Shown: positions 23,891-35,650, numbered from the stretch's first letter. The stretch is 64,000 nt of DNA from Monodelphis domestica (GCF_027887165.1 NC_077233.1:184633387-184697386); one strand, 5' to 3'. The notes: generated from the letters alone by a model not told the origin. Translations and numbers: made by a program.

Positions 23891-24099
23891 AATATTTCTA
23901 TCTTTTGATTCAATTTATATAAAATCCTGATCAACCAATTCTGTTAATTTTGTGAGAAATGTTCATTCAGTTTAATTCAAATTCAACAAATTGATTAATT
24001 ACATGCTAAGTGGCTAATTACTGGAGAAGCACTAAGTTTAAAGACTACTGAACTACAGACACAAAGTGGCTAGTGGTGGTAAAAAAAAAAACAACACTT

Positions 24100-24235
24100 G
24101 ATTTTAAGAGCCAAGAAATTTCAAATCTAGTTTCAACACTGGCCATGTGACCACAGGCAAGTCATTTAAGTTCTCTAAACCTTAGCTTCCACATTTGTCA
24201 AATGGGAACAATTCAGTATTTCTTAAACTAAATTT
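24100..24235 (+). repeat. MIR fragment
   Basis: 'ctagtttcaacactggccat', 'ggcaagtcatttaagttctc', 'ccacatttgtcaaatgggaa': plus-strand MIR order. Confidence 0.7.
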
Positions 24236-24989
24236 TTTTTAAAAATCCCAGTCTTCCTAGCAAAAGGCTCCAAGCATTATTACATGCAAATTGTTATACA
24301 AAGATCTCCTGCTCTATTTCTAGAGCTCTTGTAACAGAAAAGAAATGTCTCACTAATGGGAAAAGCATCCCTAGAGAAAAAAGCAGTGAAATCATAGTGC
24401 TGCATAGACACTGCCCCCAAATGCCAGAAGTTCACCCTCTCTGATTCTATAAATGCAAAGCAAGCTTATCAAAGCTCAACGGGTTAACAACCATTTCCCA
24501 TATTCAATTATACATGTAGTTAGATTGGTTTTTAAAAATATTCTTCAAACTGAAATATACATAATTCCGACTCTCAGAAATGTCAGGGTGATCTCACGCC
24601 AAATTTTGGCTTGCTGACTCAACTTTAAAATCATAAACTCTTCCCCAATAGCTCTTTGCTTTTCTTGCCAACCTTTTGTCTTATGATTTGTTTTTTGACA
24701 GTATAAGACAGAACAGAAATGATTTAACAGAGCCTCCAAGCTTTGATCCCATTTAGGGAGCACTTTCTCTTATATTAAACATCAATCAAACATTACAACA
24801 CTTCTGAAACAAAAGTGAACTGTCTTAACTAGTAGTTAAACTATGTTTCACCAAACATGCCAAAACACGAACTCGGTGCTCTAGATCCTTATCTTTAAAT
24901 ATTTATAGTATACACAAAATTGTACTTTACTATGTCTTATACAGTAACTGTACCATTCTGTAGTGTTTTGTATTAGCTTTGCTGTTTAT

Positions 24990-25056
24990 TATATATATGT
25001 GTGTGTATATATATGTGTGTGTGTGTGTATATATATATATGTATATATATATATAA
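24990..25056. repeat. Compound (TA)n/(TG)n microsatellite
   Basis: Alternating TA and TG dinucleotide blocks, interrupted several times. Confidence 0.9.
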
Positions 25057-25064
25057 ATAATTCA

Positions 25065-25185
25065 TTACTTAGACCCTAAACTCCTGGAGGGCCCTTTAAA
25101 GATCTTATTCTGTACCTTTTTGTATTAAATGATACCTTGCACAACATGAGGCATTAAGTTCCTAATGATTCAATTCATATTAATT
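25065..25185 (+). repeat. L2-like 3' end
   Basis: 'gaccctaaactcctggaggg' with 'gataccttgcacaacatgag' follows the usual L2 3'-end order (actgtaagctccttgagggc ... cttagcacagtgcc). Diverged. Confidence 0.5.
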
Positions 25186-25554
25186 GAGGGTCTGTTCTAG
25201 GCAAGACTGTACTAGAAGATGGATCTTCTAATGTCATTAATACAAAGTGTCTCTGAAGTTTATGCTAAAGCTGGGGAGTGAAGTAATAAAAAAAGTTAAA
25301 TTCTGGATTCCTCATCTGTAAAATGAAGAGTTGGACTAGATCAAGCGTTCTTAGCCTAGGATTCTGGGAATTGTTTTTAAATACATATATTTTGATTACT
25401 GTACCTCAATTTTTCATTTGTAATCCTCAGTATTTTATGCATTTAAAAATATTGCTCATAGAAGAGACATACAAAAGGTTAATAAGATGCCCTGAACTAG
25501 ATGGTCTTTAAAAGTCCAAATTTATGATTCCTTATAAGTTATAACAGTTGGATC

Positions 25555-25740
25555 TAAGTATTCATCTTCCTGTGTTTAAACTGGCCTTAGAAACTTACTA
25601 GCTGTGTGCACTTTGGCTAGTCACTTAACTCCTTGTGCACCAGTTTCCTCATCTGCACAGTGAATTGGAGAAAGAAATGGCAAAGAAAACTCCAAAATGG
25701 GATCACAAAGAGTCAGACAGAAAGGATTAAACACCACTTA
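25555..25740 (+). repeat. SINE with RTE/BovB-like tail
   Basis: A tRNA/CORE-SINE-like front ('ctagctgtgtgcactttggc', 'gtcacttaactccttgtgca') runs into 'aagaaatggcaaagaaaact' and 'gatcacaaagagtcagacag'. These resemble the 3' terminus of BovB/RTE elements ('gtcgcaaagagtcggacac'). Such tails let RTE machinery mobilise a SINE; marsupial MAR4-type SINEs are an example. Confidence 0.65.
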
Positions 25741-25999
25741 AACGATGGAAGAACTGCCACAAACGAAGGGGAAGAGTGGCCCACGATTAACTGACATAGG
25801 AGTATTTCAGATTGATTCATTTGGGAGAACAGACACTGCAGGATAGAAGGGTCCTGGAAGGAATTCCAGGGTCGGGTGGATTAAATATTCAGATAGCACT
25901 CCAGAACGTCCTCCCCAGGAGCTGCGACGACATCCCAGGGGCTACATCCTAGGGGCCTCAGCCGCAACACCAGAAATAAGCCAAGAACCAGGTAGGAAC

Positions 26000-27010
26000 G
26001 CCGCAAGTCTTCCGGGTCTAGGCTTAGGTTGAACCAGAAAGATCTAACCGTTCAATCGGACGGGTTAGGGGGCCGCGGCGTCACCACCCCAAAGACTGGC
26101 CAATCGGTGCCTCGAGCCAGGGCTTTTAACCACCTCCAGGACCGCAGCCTCCCAACACCACCACCCCCAACCCCCCGTCAGAAGGGGGGAAGGGAGTCCA
26201 GGCGGGGCATCTCCCGTCCTCACCTCCCTCAGTCCCAAGGGGCTGCCGCAGCAGCCTGTGGGTCCGACGTTGTGGGCTACACTCAACAAGAGCTAGCCGA
26301 AGGGACTCCCTAACATACCCAAGGTGACCAGGTTCACTTCTCCCCACTAGGTGAGGCCCGGGCCTGGGACCCGACCCCTGCTCAGCCCTAGGAGCCTCCC
26401 TCGTCCACAGCCGAGGCTCCAGATACTTTCGGATTTCATTCCCTTGGGCAATGCGTCCGCAGGGCTTCCTTGCCCTGGGCCATGGCCCTAGCTGCAGGAA
26501 GGTAAAAATGGGAGCACACAAACGACGCGAGGATACTTGGGGTCCCGGGCGTAGAAGAAAAAGCCTTCGGGCCTGCCACGGCCCCCGGATCCCCAAAAGA
26601 CGTGTTGGGGTCCGCCAGGAGCGGGGGATTCTCGAGGCGCCTCTGTTCCCCCAGTCTCCCCGCGCTTTCCCCTTCCTTCGCCTTCTGCCCCCTACTTTCC
26701 TCCACTCTTACCTCGCTGTGCTGGAGCCGGCCCCACGCGGATGCGAGCATCCCCCATCCGCGGCGGCAGCGGCGCTGCCCACCCCGACCCCAGCCGCCGC
26801 GGCCGAGGCGGAAGACCTCACTTCCGGAAATAAAATACGGCCCGACTACGCCATTGGTGCGCCCCCCGCAGCAACCATAGAGCACGTTCGGAAAGATTCC
26901 CACCGCCTCAACTTAAGCATCTCCCCGCGGGCTAGAGAGGCCCCGGCTTTCTCGAAAGGGGTGCGGTGTGGGGGAGAGGGGGAAGTTTACGCCTGCGCAA
27001 TAAAGTCACC
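26000..27010. promoter_or_regulatory. BFAR: CpG-rich promoter region of BFAR
   Basis: A sharp rise in GC and CpG over the AT-rich surroundings. Reading on the minus strand, a CCAAT box (ccattgg at 26851-26857) is followed by a palindromic ETS-type site TTCCGGAA (26822-26829) and then the presumed first exon. There is no TATA box at the expected spacing. A second CCAAT motif lies near 26100. Assignment to BFAR follows from the strand of the splice donor at 26711-26710. Confidence 0.7.
26712..26820 (-). other. BFAR: Candidate non-coding exon 1 of BFAR
   Basis: The minus-strand GC-rich exon ends CAGCGAG|GTAAGAG, a near-consensus donor. The 5' end is not visible and is placed just downstream of the ETS site. 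If joined to the acceptor at 789-788, the leader contains ATGs beginning at 26757 and 26750. Each opens a short upstream ORF that ends in exon 2 before the main ATG at 715. No long coding frame continues into exon 2. Confidence 0.6.
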
Positions 27011-27269
27011 AGTCTGACATTTACACCCCCCCCCTCCCCACACACAGACACAATCACCTCCCTTTTCTTGGTTATTTGAGCCTTGGGCTAGTGGACTCCT
27101 CCGTGCTCCGAGTTTAGGTAGCTGGAATGTTGACGTAGTTGTATTTCTATTACTTGAAGGTTCCTGGCAAAAGAACTGACTCAGATGGGAAATCAGGCAA
27201 TTATTAGTTACTATTAAAACTATGGTCTGGAAAACAAGCTTCCCTACATCTTGAGAGCAGAGATTGTTT

Positions 27270-27670
27270 GCTCATCCAACAAAATTTATTAGGTGTCTAC
27301 TATTTGTCAAGCACTATGCTAAAGCAAAGAAAGACAAAAATATTCACTGACCTCAAGGAGTTCAATCTAGTGGGAGAGGCAACATGCAAAACAAAGTATG
27401 TACAAACAAGATATACAAGATAAATTCCTCAGTTTTCGCACGTGCTTGTTGATTTAGGTAAGTAACACAGCAAAGAATTTATGTCTACTTCCCGTTTCTA
27501 TCAAAGTTCCGCCTAGCTTCAGCAAATATTTTATTAAGCACCTACTAGGTAGGTGCAGGGCACTTTACAAGGCCACTGGCATTACAAAATCGAAAAAATA
27601 TGCCTCCTCCAAGAAGTTGACTTTCAATAGGAAGATGAAAACATGCATAAACAACAATACAAACAAATGT
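27270..27670 (+). repeat. Two related old mammalian repeat fragments
   Basis: 27285-27420 ('attaggtgtctactatttgt', 'caagcactatgct', 'ctcaaggagttcaatctagt') and 27515-27670 ('attaagcacctactaggtag', 'ggaagatgaaaacatgcata') are diverged copies of one common mammalian repeat in the same orientation. Confidence 0.5.
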
Positions 27671-27841
27671 GCTTTTGCGTAGTAGGTCTACAAGAAACAA
27701 TGAGACAAATCTATTATCTCGCTTACCAAAAGTAACCACATATTTATAAAATAATTTATGTGGTTTAGGGTCATAGCCATAGAGCTGAAGAAGGGACTTC
27801 AAATGCCATCCGACTAACTCTTTTTTTTTTTTTTTAATAGA

Positions 27842-27995
27842 TGAGATGGTTCAATGGATGTAAAACTGGATGCAGTAGTAGAGAACAGGGTTCAGATTTT
27901 GCCTCAGGGACTTATTAGCTAGGTGACCCTGGGCAAATCACTTAACTTCTTTTAGCTTCAATTTCTGGGGTCCCTTCTAGTTCCTATGTTCCTCA
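27842..27995 (+). repeat. MIR/CORE-SINE fragment
   Basis: 'ggttcagattttgcctcagg' and 'gtgaccctgggcaaatcact' in plus-strand order. Confidence 0.6.
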
Positions 27996-29050
27996 GGTAG
28001 TAGTGATTTGAACTAAAGTCTTCTAACCTGAGAGTCAGTTAAACCCTCATCGACATGCATCCTCACCCCTTTCTCTATATCCTGTTGGTTTTTACATATA
28101 TACTTATTTGTATTTTCACAGATTTGCTAAGTAATTTAAAGTCTGGATGAACCTAGAAAACTGATGCCAGGGCCCTTATCACATGTATCAATATATTAAT
28201 GATGCAGTTTATGACAGTGGTCATCAGCAACACAAGGGATCCCATTGATGTGCATGCATTTAAAATGTTTATTAAATTTTTTTATTAAATTAACATAACC
28301 AAAGTTATTTTAAGATTAGGGTCTATGGATGGTTTATTTTTATGAATGGAGGCTGTTTTTTAATAACACAAAATACCCAGTGTCTAATACTGTGTGCTAT
28401 CTCTTCTGACATTCTTTTAATAGTTTTTACATTTTGTTTATCTCATACTTGATTTGAAAATGAAACAACTTAAAAGATAATAGATATTAATGTTTTATAT
28501 GAAACACTACTCCCCTCTAGTGGGCAAAGTGGTAAAATAGCTCTTTATACAGTACTTCCTTTAGGCATATATATTCTCTGACACCTAATCCATAGAGCAT
28601 ATGTAAATTTTAAGAGCATGAACTTCTGGGAAATGGCAGAGTGAAAGGTTGGAAATTGAGCCAAGATCCTTATGAATCCTTCAAACATAACAGTAAAAAC
28701 ACCAAAAAGAAACAAAAGTGATAGAAATTCTCACAAGAAAATTATGTCCCCCCCCCTCTCCCCCAAAATTGATTAGCAAATTGAAAAAAAAGCACCAACT
28801 ATGTGGAACTTTTTCATCTTGCCCATCAAAGTTGTGTTGGTTGCATTTTTTTAAATTGTGGGGTAAAAGAAGCAATAGGAAAAACACTCAAAGTAATAGA
28901 TGTAAAATATTAGAAATAGCAAATAAATAAATAAAATCCTTAAAAGAAGACCTGAACCAGCTTATAAGATCTGTTAGAAATTAAAGAAACAGCTGAATGA
29001 AAACACACTAAATCATGATGCTTCAATAGATCTGTGATTTTACCAAAGAT
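27996..29050. other. Unassigned intergenic DNA
   Basis: AT-rich. A stretch near 28620-28760 ('gaaatggcagagtgaaaggt') could be an L1 5'-leader remnant, but I am not sure. No gene seen. Confidence 0.4.
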
Positions 29051-30100
29051 GCAGATAACAACCCATCCATACCTCTCCAGTGTAATTCTTGTTGAGGTCC
29101 TACTCATAGCTTAAACACAGAGGATACTCCCAACATCTTCTCTCCCTAAAATACATTACCCTGATGACATTATTTACTTCCATTCTTCTTCATAGTTCAT
29201 CATTGGTTATATGTTGCAGTCCATTCATGAGCACCATGCACTTCTCCATTGCTAGCCATAGCAATAGAATGGCACCAATAGAATGTTGGTATTTTTTTCA
29301 ATGGCCTTTGTTTCCAGAAATTTAAGGAGTTTATAAAAGAATTGTAATTCCTTGAAAGCAATTTATCTAACTCTTCCTGTTTGATGCTGGGCCCAACTTG
29401 TTGCTCATTTGTCCCTCCCAGATGCATAAAAACTGATGGATAAGTTATATAGGTTATCTATATAACTATAAGTTATAATACAGTAAGTAGACATTAGTCA
29501 TTTACTTTTTCTTGTGTATATTGCAAGGCAGAGTTCTCTTGAGGGATTATAGGTCTTTTCTAAGAGACTCTTGTGTTCTAGAGCTTAAAATAACCAACAC
29601 AATGTCATCTGAAAAATGTGAGGCCCTAAAGAACCTCATTTTTCACAGGTATTTCCTCTTGGACTTGGAACTAGATCTCCTCCCTTACAGTGATGTGTAC
29701 TCTTGGCAAACATATATTTCTGTTTTATTCCTTTCCTGGTCATTATGATCAGAGCATCAATGAACACTGTTATTTCTGTTGTCATGTCCTACAAAAAGCC
29801 TTGGGAGATACTTTGTTGGAAGAGAGCCTTTAAGATAGCATTTTGCTCTATAAGATGAAATACTTTTTCCATAATCAACAAAAGGAATCTGGTATTTTGA
29901 TAGGAAAGTCAGAGAAATCACTCAGCAGATCATTTACTTTGAAAAGTCATGCCCATAAGCCCATTATGGATTAACTGATTTTAACAGTAGAAGCATCTAT
30001 TTAATACAGAAGTTATATTCAACAAGGGACTTTTATGAACAGCTCCTTGGGCAGAAAGAGAATACTACAGTTTAAATTTCCACAGTTATTCTAACTTGTT
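29050..30100 (-). mobile_element. Degraded RTE (BovB-like) ORF remnant
   Basis: Minus-strand frames, heavily broken, give pieces such as FVDYGK near 29870 and TTEITVFI near 29770. These follow the order of the RTE-clade reverse transcriptase (FVDYxKAFDS ... TTEIxL). The family call rests on these short motifs and is tentative. Confidence 0.4.
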
Positions 30101-30479
30101 CACACTAATTTTCTTACTCATGTGCCTCCTTGGCAGTTTTCTTGTGTATCCAAAGTGTGCACATTCTCTCCTATAGATGCTGAGTGTATTGGTGGAAACA
30201 TGTTTCTGTGTAGTATTTTATTATTCATCTTACTTGTTTAATATGAGTACATAGATGGGAGAGAGTTAACATATTTATATGTAGTGTTTTATTATTCATA
30301 TGCTTATTTAATATGTGAAATTAATATTTCTTTTGCTTTATTGCTAATCAAAAGGTTATTATAAGATCTAAAAGTGTTATTTTCATGAGTGGCTGGTTTT
30401 GTATAAATAGAAAGTCTTTGGATGTTCTTGATACCTAGAGTCATAAATAGAGGGAGTATCTTCTTTGGGAATCAAGACC

Positions 30480-30905
30480 TGTCAGTATCTAGTAGATTAG
30501 AGTGTTGACCAGCCACGATGACAGAAAAGCAGTTGTACAGCCACTACAACTATTCCACAAAAATCTAGAAAGCATACCAGACTACATCTAGACTGGAAAA
30601 ATAAGGTAAAGCTTCCTCAGAGGGAAGAGAAGCTTTAAGGTAGGAAGATAGAGACAGGATAGAAGTTTTAGATACCACGAGGGGGATGACGGAGTCAAAT
30701 TAGAGATATGAGGTGGCAGGAGTGAGTCTTTATTAATTTTCCATGAGCCACAGCTAAGCTCTGATCATAGGACCCTTCTGAAGGCTTTTACCAGTCCAGA
30801 GATCCACATTTAATACCACACAGGTCAGAGAGGTGAATAGAGAAAGATTAAAGATGGAGCTTGGCCAGAGGCCAAGCTCCTGCCAGGACAGCCATCAGCT
30901 AGCCT

Positions 30906-30976
<71 letters not shown>

Positions 30977-31250
30977 AGAGGCGGAGCTTGCTGGGTTATA
31001 TATACCCTTTGATATGCAAATATACACAGTACATAGGGATGATCCTCATTGGTTAATGACAAGGCATAGGTGTGGTTTCTCTTAACCTGCCAAGCACAAA
31101 GAAACCTGTTTTCCCGCCTAACCTGGGGGAAGCTGGGGTCAAGGGTCAGAGGCCCTCCCAGCCATGTGCAATACTGAGCATGCTCTCTTTTAAGGCAATC
31201 TGCACATACCAACTGTTCCCCTTGCCCATAGCTAGGGGTGGACTGCTACA
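30480..31250 (-). mobile_element. ERV LTR, minus orientation
   Basis: Its 5' end is at 31250 (TGTAGCAGTCCAC on the minus strand). From there to about 31000 it matches the plus copy at 35101 ('cagattgccttaaaagagag', 'ggtttctttgtgct', 'aaaccacacctatgcc'). A TATA-like 'gggttatatatacccttt' and an AATAAAG signal near 30735 fit an LTR. The left end is uncertain. It contains a long GA microsatellite. No viral genes adjoin it. Confidence 0.65.
30909..30974. repeat. (AG)33 microsatellite
   Basis: Sixty-six bases of uninterrupted AG dinucleotides inside the LTR. Likely polymorphic in length. Confidence 0.95.
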
Positions 31251-32274
31251 TAAGGCAAAACAAATAAACAAGTACTTGAACCTCACTTTCATCTGAGGTG
31301 GCCAAAGAAAGAAAAAATACATAAATATAGTTGGATATAGAAAAACATTTAATTCAACAGGGAACAAGAAAAGGGAGAATTAGAGGGAGAATGCATCAAG
31401 AGAGAATTAGTCCTAATCAAAACAAACTTTAACCACAGAAAGTGAACCTCAAAGAGGGATTTAAAAGGAAAGAAAGAGACCATCCTGATTATGATATTCT
31501 TCCAGCTACTGCCTTTTCTCTATATGGTGAAAGATTTCTTTCCTGATGCCCTTCTACTATCCTTTACTGTTCCTGTCCCCAACCCTGGGAAATGTGACCT
31601 CCATTTATATATCCCTTCTTTGTGTTTATTGGGTTGGAAGTACTAACAGGACACCTTTAGGCAAATAGTCTGTAACTCCCTCTCAGGCCTTTCCTTTGCT
31701 TTGTTTGGCAGTTATGGATTGCAGCATTGGTTACCACAGTCACTCTTTGTGAAGGCAATGGACTCCTACCCAGAAGGCTGTGAGGCAGAGAAATGGGAAT
31801 CTTTGGGTTAGGCAGGCTAGTTGGAAACCCTAACCCTAACCTCCTACTCAACTCGTGAATTCGTATGTGTCCTAATAACACACTACTATGGTGAAGATTT
31901 TCAGACAATCATATTAGGAAGATCAAAATAGAAGATGAGTCTAATGTATTCTCTTTACCTCCAAGTCTCAAGAAATTGGATATAGTCTAAAGAAATAAGG
32001 CTGGAGCCCTCCTGAGACTACAACAGAACGTACCCATCGGTTGGAACTGGAAGCACTAGCTTAGTCTTCAGTAAGCCTTGTTTCACCATTTATCCACTTC
32101 CACACCAACTCTTCAGGATACAGCTGTGTGAAATTAGAGATGCAAAAATGCATATTGGTGCAGGCCTCATATCATGAAGTCAAGCTCATGGAATCTGAGT
32201 GTTCGAAGATATGGTCCACACTTACCAAGCTTGGAAAATATTGATATGGAGTTGTTAACAGAAATAGATGACTT
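31251..32274. other. Unassigned intergenic DNA
   Basis: No gene or clear repeat. The minus-strand ORF of 83 codons at 31657-31908 has no recognisable domain. A short run of two CCCTAA units near 31826 is too short to mean anything. Confidence 0.4.
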
Positions 32275-32482
32275 GGGGGCAACTAGGTGACTCAGTGAAT
32301 AGAGATCCAGTGCTGGAGATGGGAAGCCCTGAGCTCAAATCTGGCCTTAGACACTGCTTAGCTCTGTGACCTTAGGCAAGTCACTTAACCCCCATTGCTG
32401 ACCCTTACCACCTTTATGACTTGGACTTGATACTTAGTATTGATTCTAAAATGGAAGGTAAGAATTTAAAAAGAAAAAGAAA
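32275..32482 (+). repeat. tRNA-like marsupial SINE
   Basis: 'gggggcaactaggtgactca' to 'atggaaggtaagaatttaaa', with an A-rich tail. Diverged but full length. Confidence 0.85.
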
Positions 32483-32765
32483 AGAAATAGATGACTTGTC
32501 CCATTCTAGTCATGGAGATTTACCTGATTGAGTCAAATGGGTATGTGAAATAAATTACCTCCATCCCTAGGCATCCCAAAAATGGGTATTATAGAATAAT
32601 GTCATATCTAATGGCCTGGTATCCCCCGGCCTCAGTATGAAACATTGCCAGGGAGGGAAGAGCTAGTGGGGTTTAAAAGGCAAGTTTGGCAAGCAGCAGC
32701 CAGCATGGAGGGGACCATGCTCGGCTAAAACCTGGGACTAGATCTTACCTTAAATTATTAAGGAT

Positions 32766-32925
32766 GGGGCAGTAGGTGGCTCAGTGGATTGAGAGTCAGG
32801 CCCAGAGATGGGAGGTCCTGGGTTCAAATCTGACCTCAGACACTTCCCAGCTGTGTGACCCTGGGCAAGTCACTTAACCCCCTTTGCCTAGCCCTTACCA
32901 CTCTTCTGCCTTGGAGCCAATCTCA
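32766..32925 (+). repeat. tRNA-like marsupial SINE, 3'-truncated
   Basis: 'ggggcagtaggtggctcagt' to 'ccactcttctgccttggagc'. The tail is missing and unrelated sequence follows. Confidence 0.85.
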
Positions 32926-33129
32926 TCCTCAGTTCTGACTGCAGAGTTCAAGAACGCCAAACCAATGTTTATAAGGAAAGAAGTTGGAAACAACTTAAAG
33001 ATACAGTTCTATTTTCACTAAATCAGAAAATGGGCAAATTTGTCTTCTTGCTCTGGGGAATGTATGATCAGAAGACAAAAATTTCTATTGATTCTAAGAA
33101 TTCTTGTGTGTGTGTGTGTGTTAAAGAGG

Positions 33130-33310
33130 AGGCATTTATTTAAGTCTCATATCAACCCTGTGTCATTGGTATTATAATGATAATTATCTCCTCTTTGAAG
33201 AGATAGGCTTTCAGATATTAAGTGACTTTCCAATAGTTACATAGCTCATAAATGTCAGAGACAGGTATTTCTAACTCCAGGTATATCCATTACAATATGA
33301 TAAAGATGGT
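33130..33310 (-). repeat. MIR fragment
   Basis: Reversed MIR order: 'tctcatatcaaccctgtgtc', 'agtgactttccaatagttac', 'ggtatttctaactccaggta'. Confidence 0.6.
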
Positions 33311-34350
33311 GAAAATATGATTAGGAAGGAGAGGATGAGGAAGGTTTTTTATTCATCAAGAACAGTGAATAATCTCATTAGCTCTTAGTGTTTAACATAG
33401 TTCCTACCAGAGATAATTCCTTGAATAACAAGAACAAAATAAGCTTCCTTGGTCAGAAAATTTTAAAAATTAAATTGTGTTATAATGGACCTCTGACTTT
33501 GATGGTCCAATCTATAAATGAAAAAAATTCTTACCTTAATATATCTGACATAGTTAGACAAACATCTGTTGTCTGTCCTTACAGACTTCCAATTTGGAGA
33601 GACTACCATATATTGAGATAGGACACTCCATTTTTAGGAAGTTTCCTTTACCTCCTTTCATCCAGGCAATATGTCTTTCTTTGCAATTTCCATCTACTGA
33701 TACTGGTCCTATCCTCTGTAGTCAATCAGAATAGTATAATCACTTTTCACCAGATATGCCTTCTAGAACTTGAAGAGTTCCAAAGTTAGGTTCTGATGAA
33801 TTTTAGTTTTTTTTAATGCCCTAAACAAATACAAACTACATTTTCTAACTGTACTAAGAAGCATCTAATGAAATCTGATTGAGTGTTCTTATTTATTTGT
33901 TTAAGGATAAGAAGAAAAAGCTTATATGTAGAATAAAATAGCAAATAAAAATGGGTAGAAAGCTTTGGATCTTCTGGTTTTAAATCAAGTCTTCTCAAGA
34001 AGAAATACTCCTGTACAGTTCAAATGATCCTCAAGTGGCATGGACTCAATGTTTTTCTTTTTTGTTTGTTTCATCAAAAAACTCATGTTCTTTTTTTCTC
34101 TTGTTTACACCTGGTTTATTCTTTGATGTAATTGATTAACTTAATGCAGAGTCCAGTTAAGCTTCACTTATACATAAATGACAAAACTGAGTCCAGGAAA
34201 AAAAGACTTTCTTTTTTTACTCCCAAAGGACACATAGTGGCACTCAAGCATACAGTTTAGGTCTTTTGACTCTCATTCAGTACTTTGCATAGTATGCTAT
34301 TAGGTTAGGCCACCCAGCAAAAGTTTTTCCTGGGCCAGGAAAAGATGGAT
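33311..34350. other. Unassigned intergenic DNA
   Basis: AT-rich, no gene or repeat recognised. Confidence 0.4.
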
Positions 34351-34354
34351 AGTC

Positions 34355-34980
34355 AGATGTTGATGTTGATGTTGATTTTGATGATGCTGATGATGTTGAT
34401 GCTGATGATATTGATGATGTTATTGTTGATGATGTTGTTGATGTTGTTGATGATTGCAATGAACCATTCATGACTTCATGGAATAGAGTTCCTCTTCCCA
34501 GGTGTTTGTGACATACCATTCCTGCTGAGTACGCCAAAACATAGTAATCTCAGTTCAAGGCTGCATGAACAGTTCCAAGATCTCCTGGGAACGGGTTAAC
34601 GCCCCTGTTCACACTCTGGGGAGGAATGGGGAGGATGTCTCTCGAGAAGAGCTTTAAATCTGGTGTTCTGCTTACAATAAACGTTCATTATCCCTCTTTG
34701 ATAATGTTCCAGTCTTTCTTTCTTGCAATTTCTCGGACAGCTCTAAGCTGTCTCCCGACAGTTCGAAACTGTCCCCTATTGCGACTCCGTAGATGTCCCC
34801 GGCAGATGATGATGTTGATGATGTGGATGGTGTTGATGTTGTTGATGATGTGAATGTTGATGATGATATTGATGATGTTGGTATTGATGATCATGCTGAT
34901 GTTGATGCTGCTGCTGTTGATGTTGATGATGTTGTTGATGTGGATAATGTTGGATGATGATGATGAGGATTGAATTTGGA
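34355..34980. repeat. GAT/GTT trinucleotide-rich repeat, split by a solo LTR
   Basis: Imperfect (GAT)n with GTT, GCT and GAA variants at 34355-34454 and again at 34805-34980. The two halves are one array interrupted by the LTR at 34455-34804. Frames across it encode low-complexity Ser/Thr or His/Gln runs and should not be read as genes. Confidence 0.85.
34455..34804 (+). mobile_element. 350-bp solo LTR
   Basis: Begins TGCAATG and ends CCGGCA. It has an AATAAA signal at about 34676, with U5-like sequence after it. Both sides carry 'gatgat' (34449-34454 and 34805-34810), a 6-bp duplication that is only weak evidence because the target is itself a GAT repeat. No internal viral part remains. Confidence 0.7.
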
Positions 34981-35100
34981 GTTAGGGGTCTTCCTTCTAT
35001 TTGAACCTTTCTGATTCTTCCCAATGTAATGATTAAATTTTTTTTTGGAGATCGTCTCCAACCTCTTTCACCTTTACATTGTTTTGGTCTTTTTCCCCCT

Positions 35101-35650
35101 TGTAGCAATCCACACCTATCTATCATCAAGGGAAACAGTTAAAATGTAAAGATTGCCTTAGGAGAGCGCATGCTCAGTCCTGCACATGGCAAGTAAAGCC
35201 TTTGACCCTTGATCCCAGTGTCCCCCAGGATCAGGCATGAAATCAGGTTTCTTTGTGCTCACCTGGCTGAGACAAACCACACCTATACCTTGTTGTAATT
35301 TACAATTGACCAATGGCAATACACTAAGTATTCATCAATATGTATTGTGTACATTTGCATCTCAATAATAATAAATAGGAGCTCCACAGAGAGCCAGCTC
35401 TCTTTACCTTATCACCCCTCACCTGTCTCTGTCTTTCCTGGACAGGCCAAGCTCCACTTTAACTTCCTCCCTCTCTATCTCTCGCTTCCTGAAAGACCTT
35501 TCCTCGGTTCGTGCTCAGAGTACCAGCTCTAAGGAACCCGTGATTTCTTTCTTGATCTCCTCTCCTCAAGCTGGACTGATCCGTACCTGCAGCCCAGGCT
35601 GTAAGGGATCATGGCTTTTCTTTCAGCTAATCTCCATATTCATTGCTTAC
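35101..35650 (+). mobile_element. ERV LTR, plus orientation
   Basis: Begins TGTAGCAATCCAC and shares its first roughly 250 bases with the inverted copy ending at 31250 ('aagattgccttaggagagcg', 'aaatcaggtttctttgtgct'). It then diverges; the right end is uncertain. The two copies are opposed, so they are not the two LTRs of one provirus. Confidence 0.65.

Larger units (their letters stand above)
788..26711 (-). other. BFAR: BFAR intron 1 (inferred), about 26 kb
   Basis: It runs from the donor at 26711-26710 (GAG|GTAAG on the minus strand) to the acceptor at 789-788. No other convincing exon was seen inside. It is filled with SINEs, L1 fragments, LTR elements, hAT MITEs and a UCP2 retropseudogene, listed separately. 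The pairing of these two splice sites is inferred from strand, distance and the absence of any other candidate; a cDNA would settle it. Confidence 0.6.

Noticed and set aside
26029-27017. Several long ORFs on both strands in the BFAR promoter region
   Set aside because: GC-rich DNA has few stop codons. None has a recognisable domain and the strands overlap completely.
30909-30974. (AG)33 as a CRISPR-like or regulatory array
   Set aside because: Simple dinucleotide microsatellite with no spacers.
31820-31840. Interstitial telomere-like CCCTAA
   Set aside because: Only about two units, so chance is enough.
31250-35101. A provirus between the two related LTRs
   Set aside because: The LTRs are in opposite orientation and no viral genes lie between them.
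34277-35129. Ser/Thr-rich and His/Gln-rich ORFs
   Set aside because: Products of the GAT/GTT repeat read in different frames.
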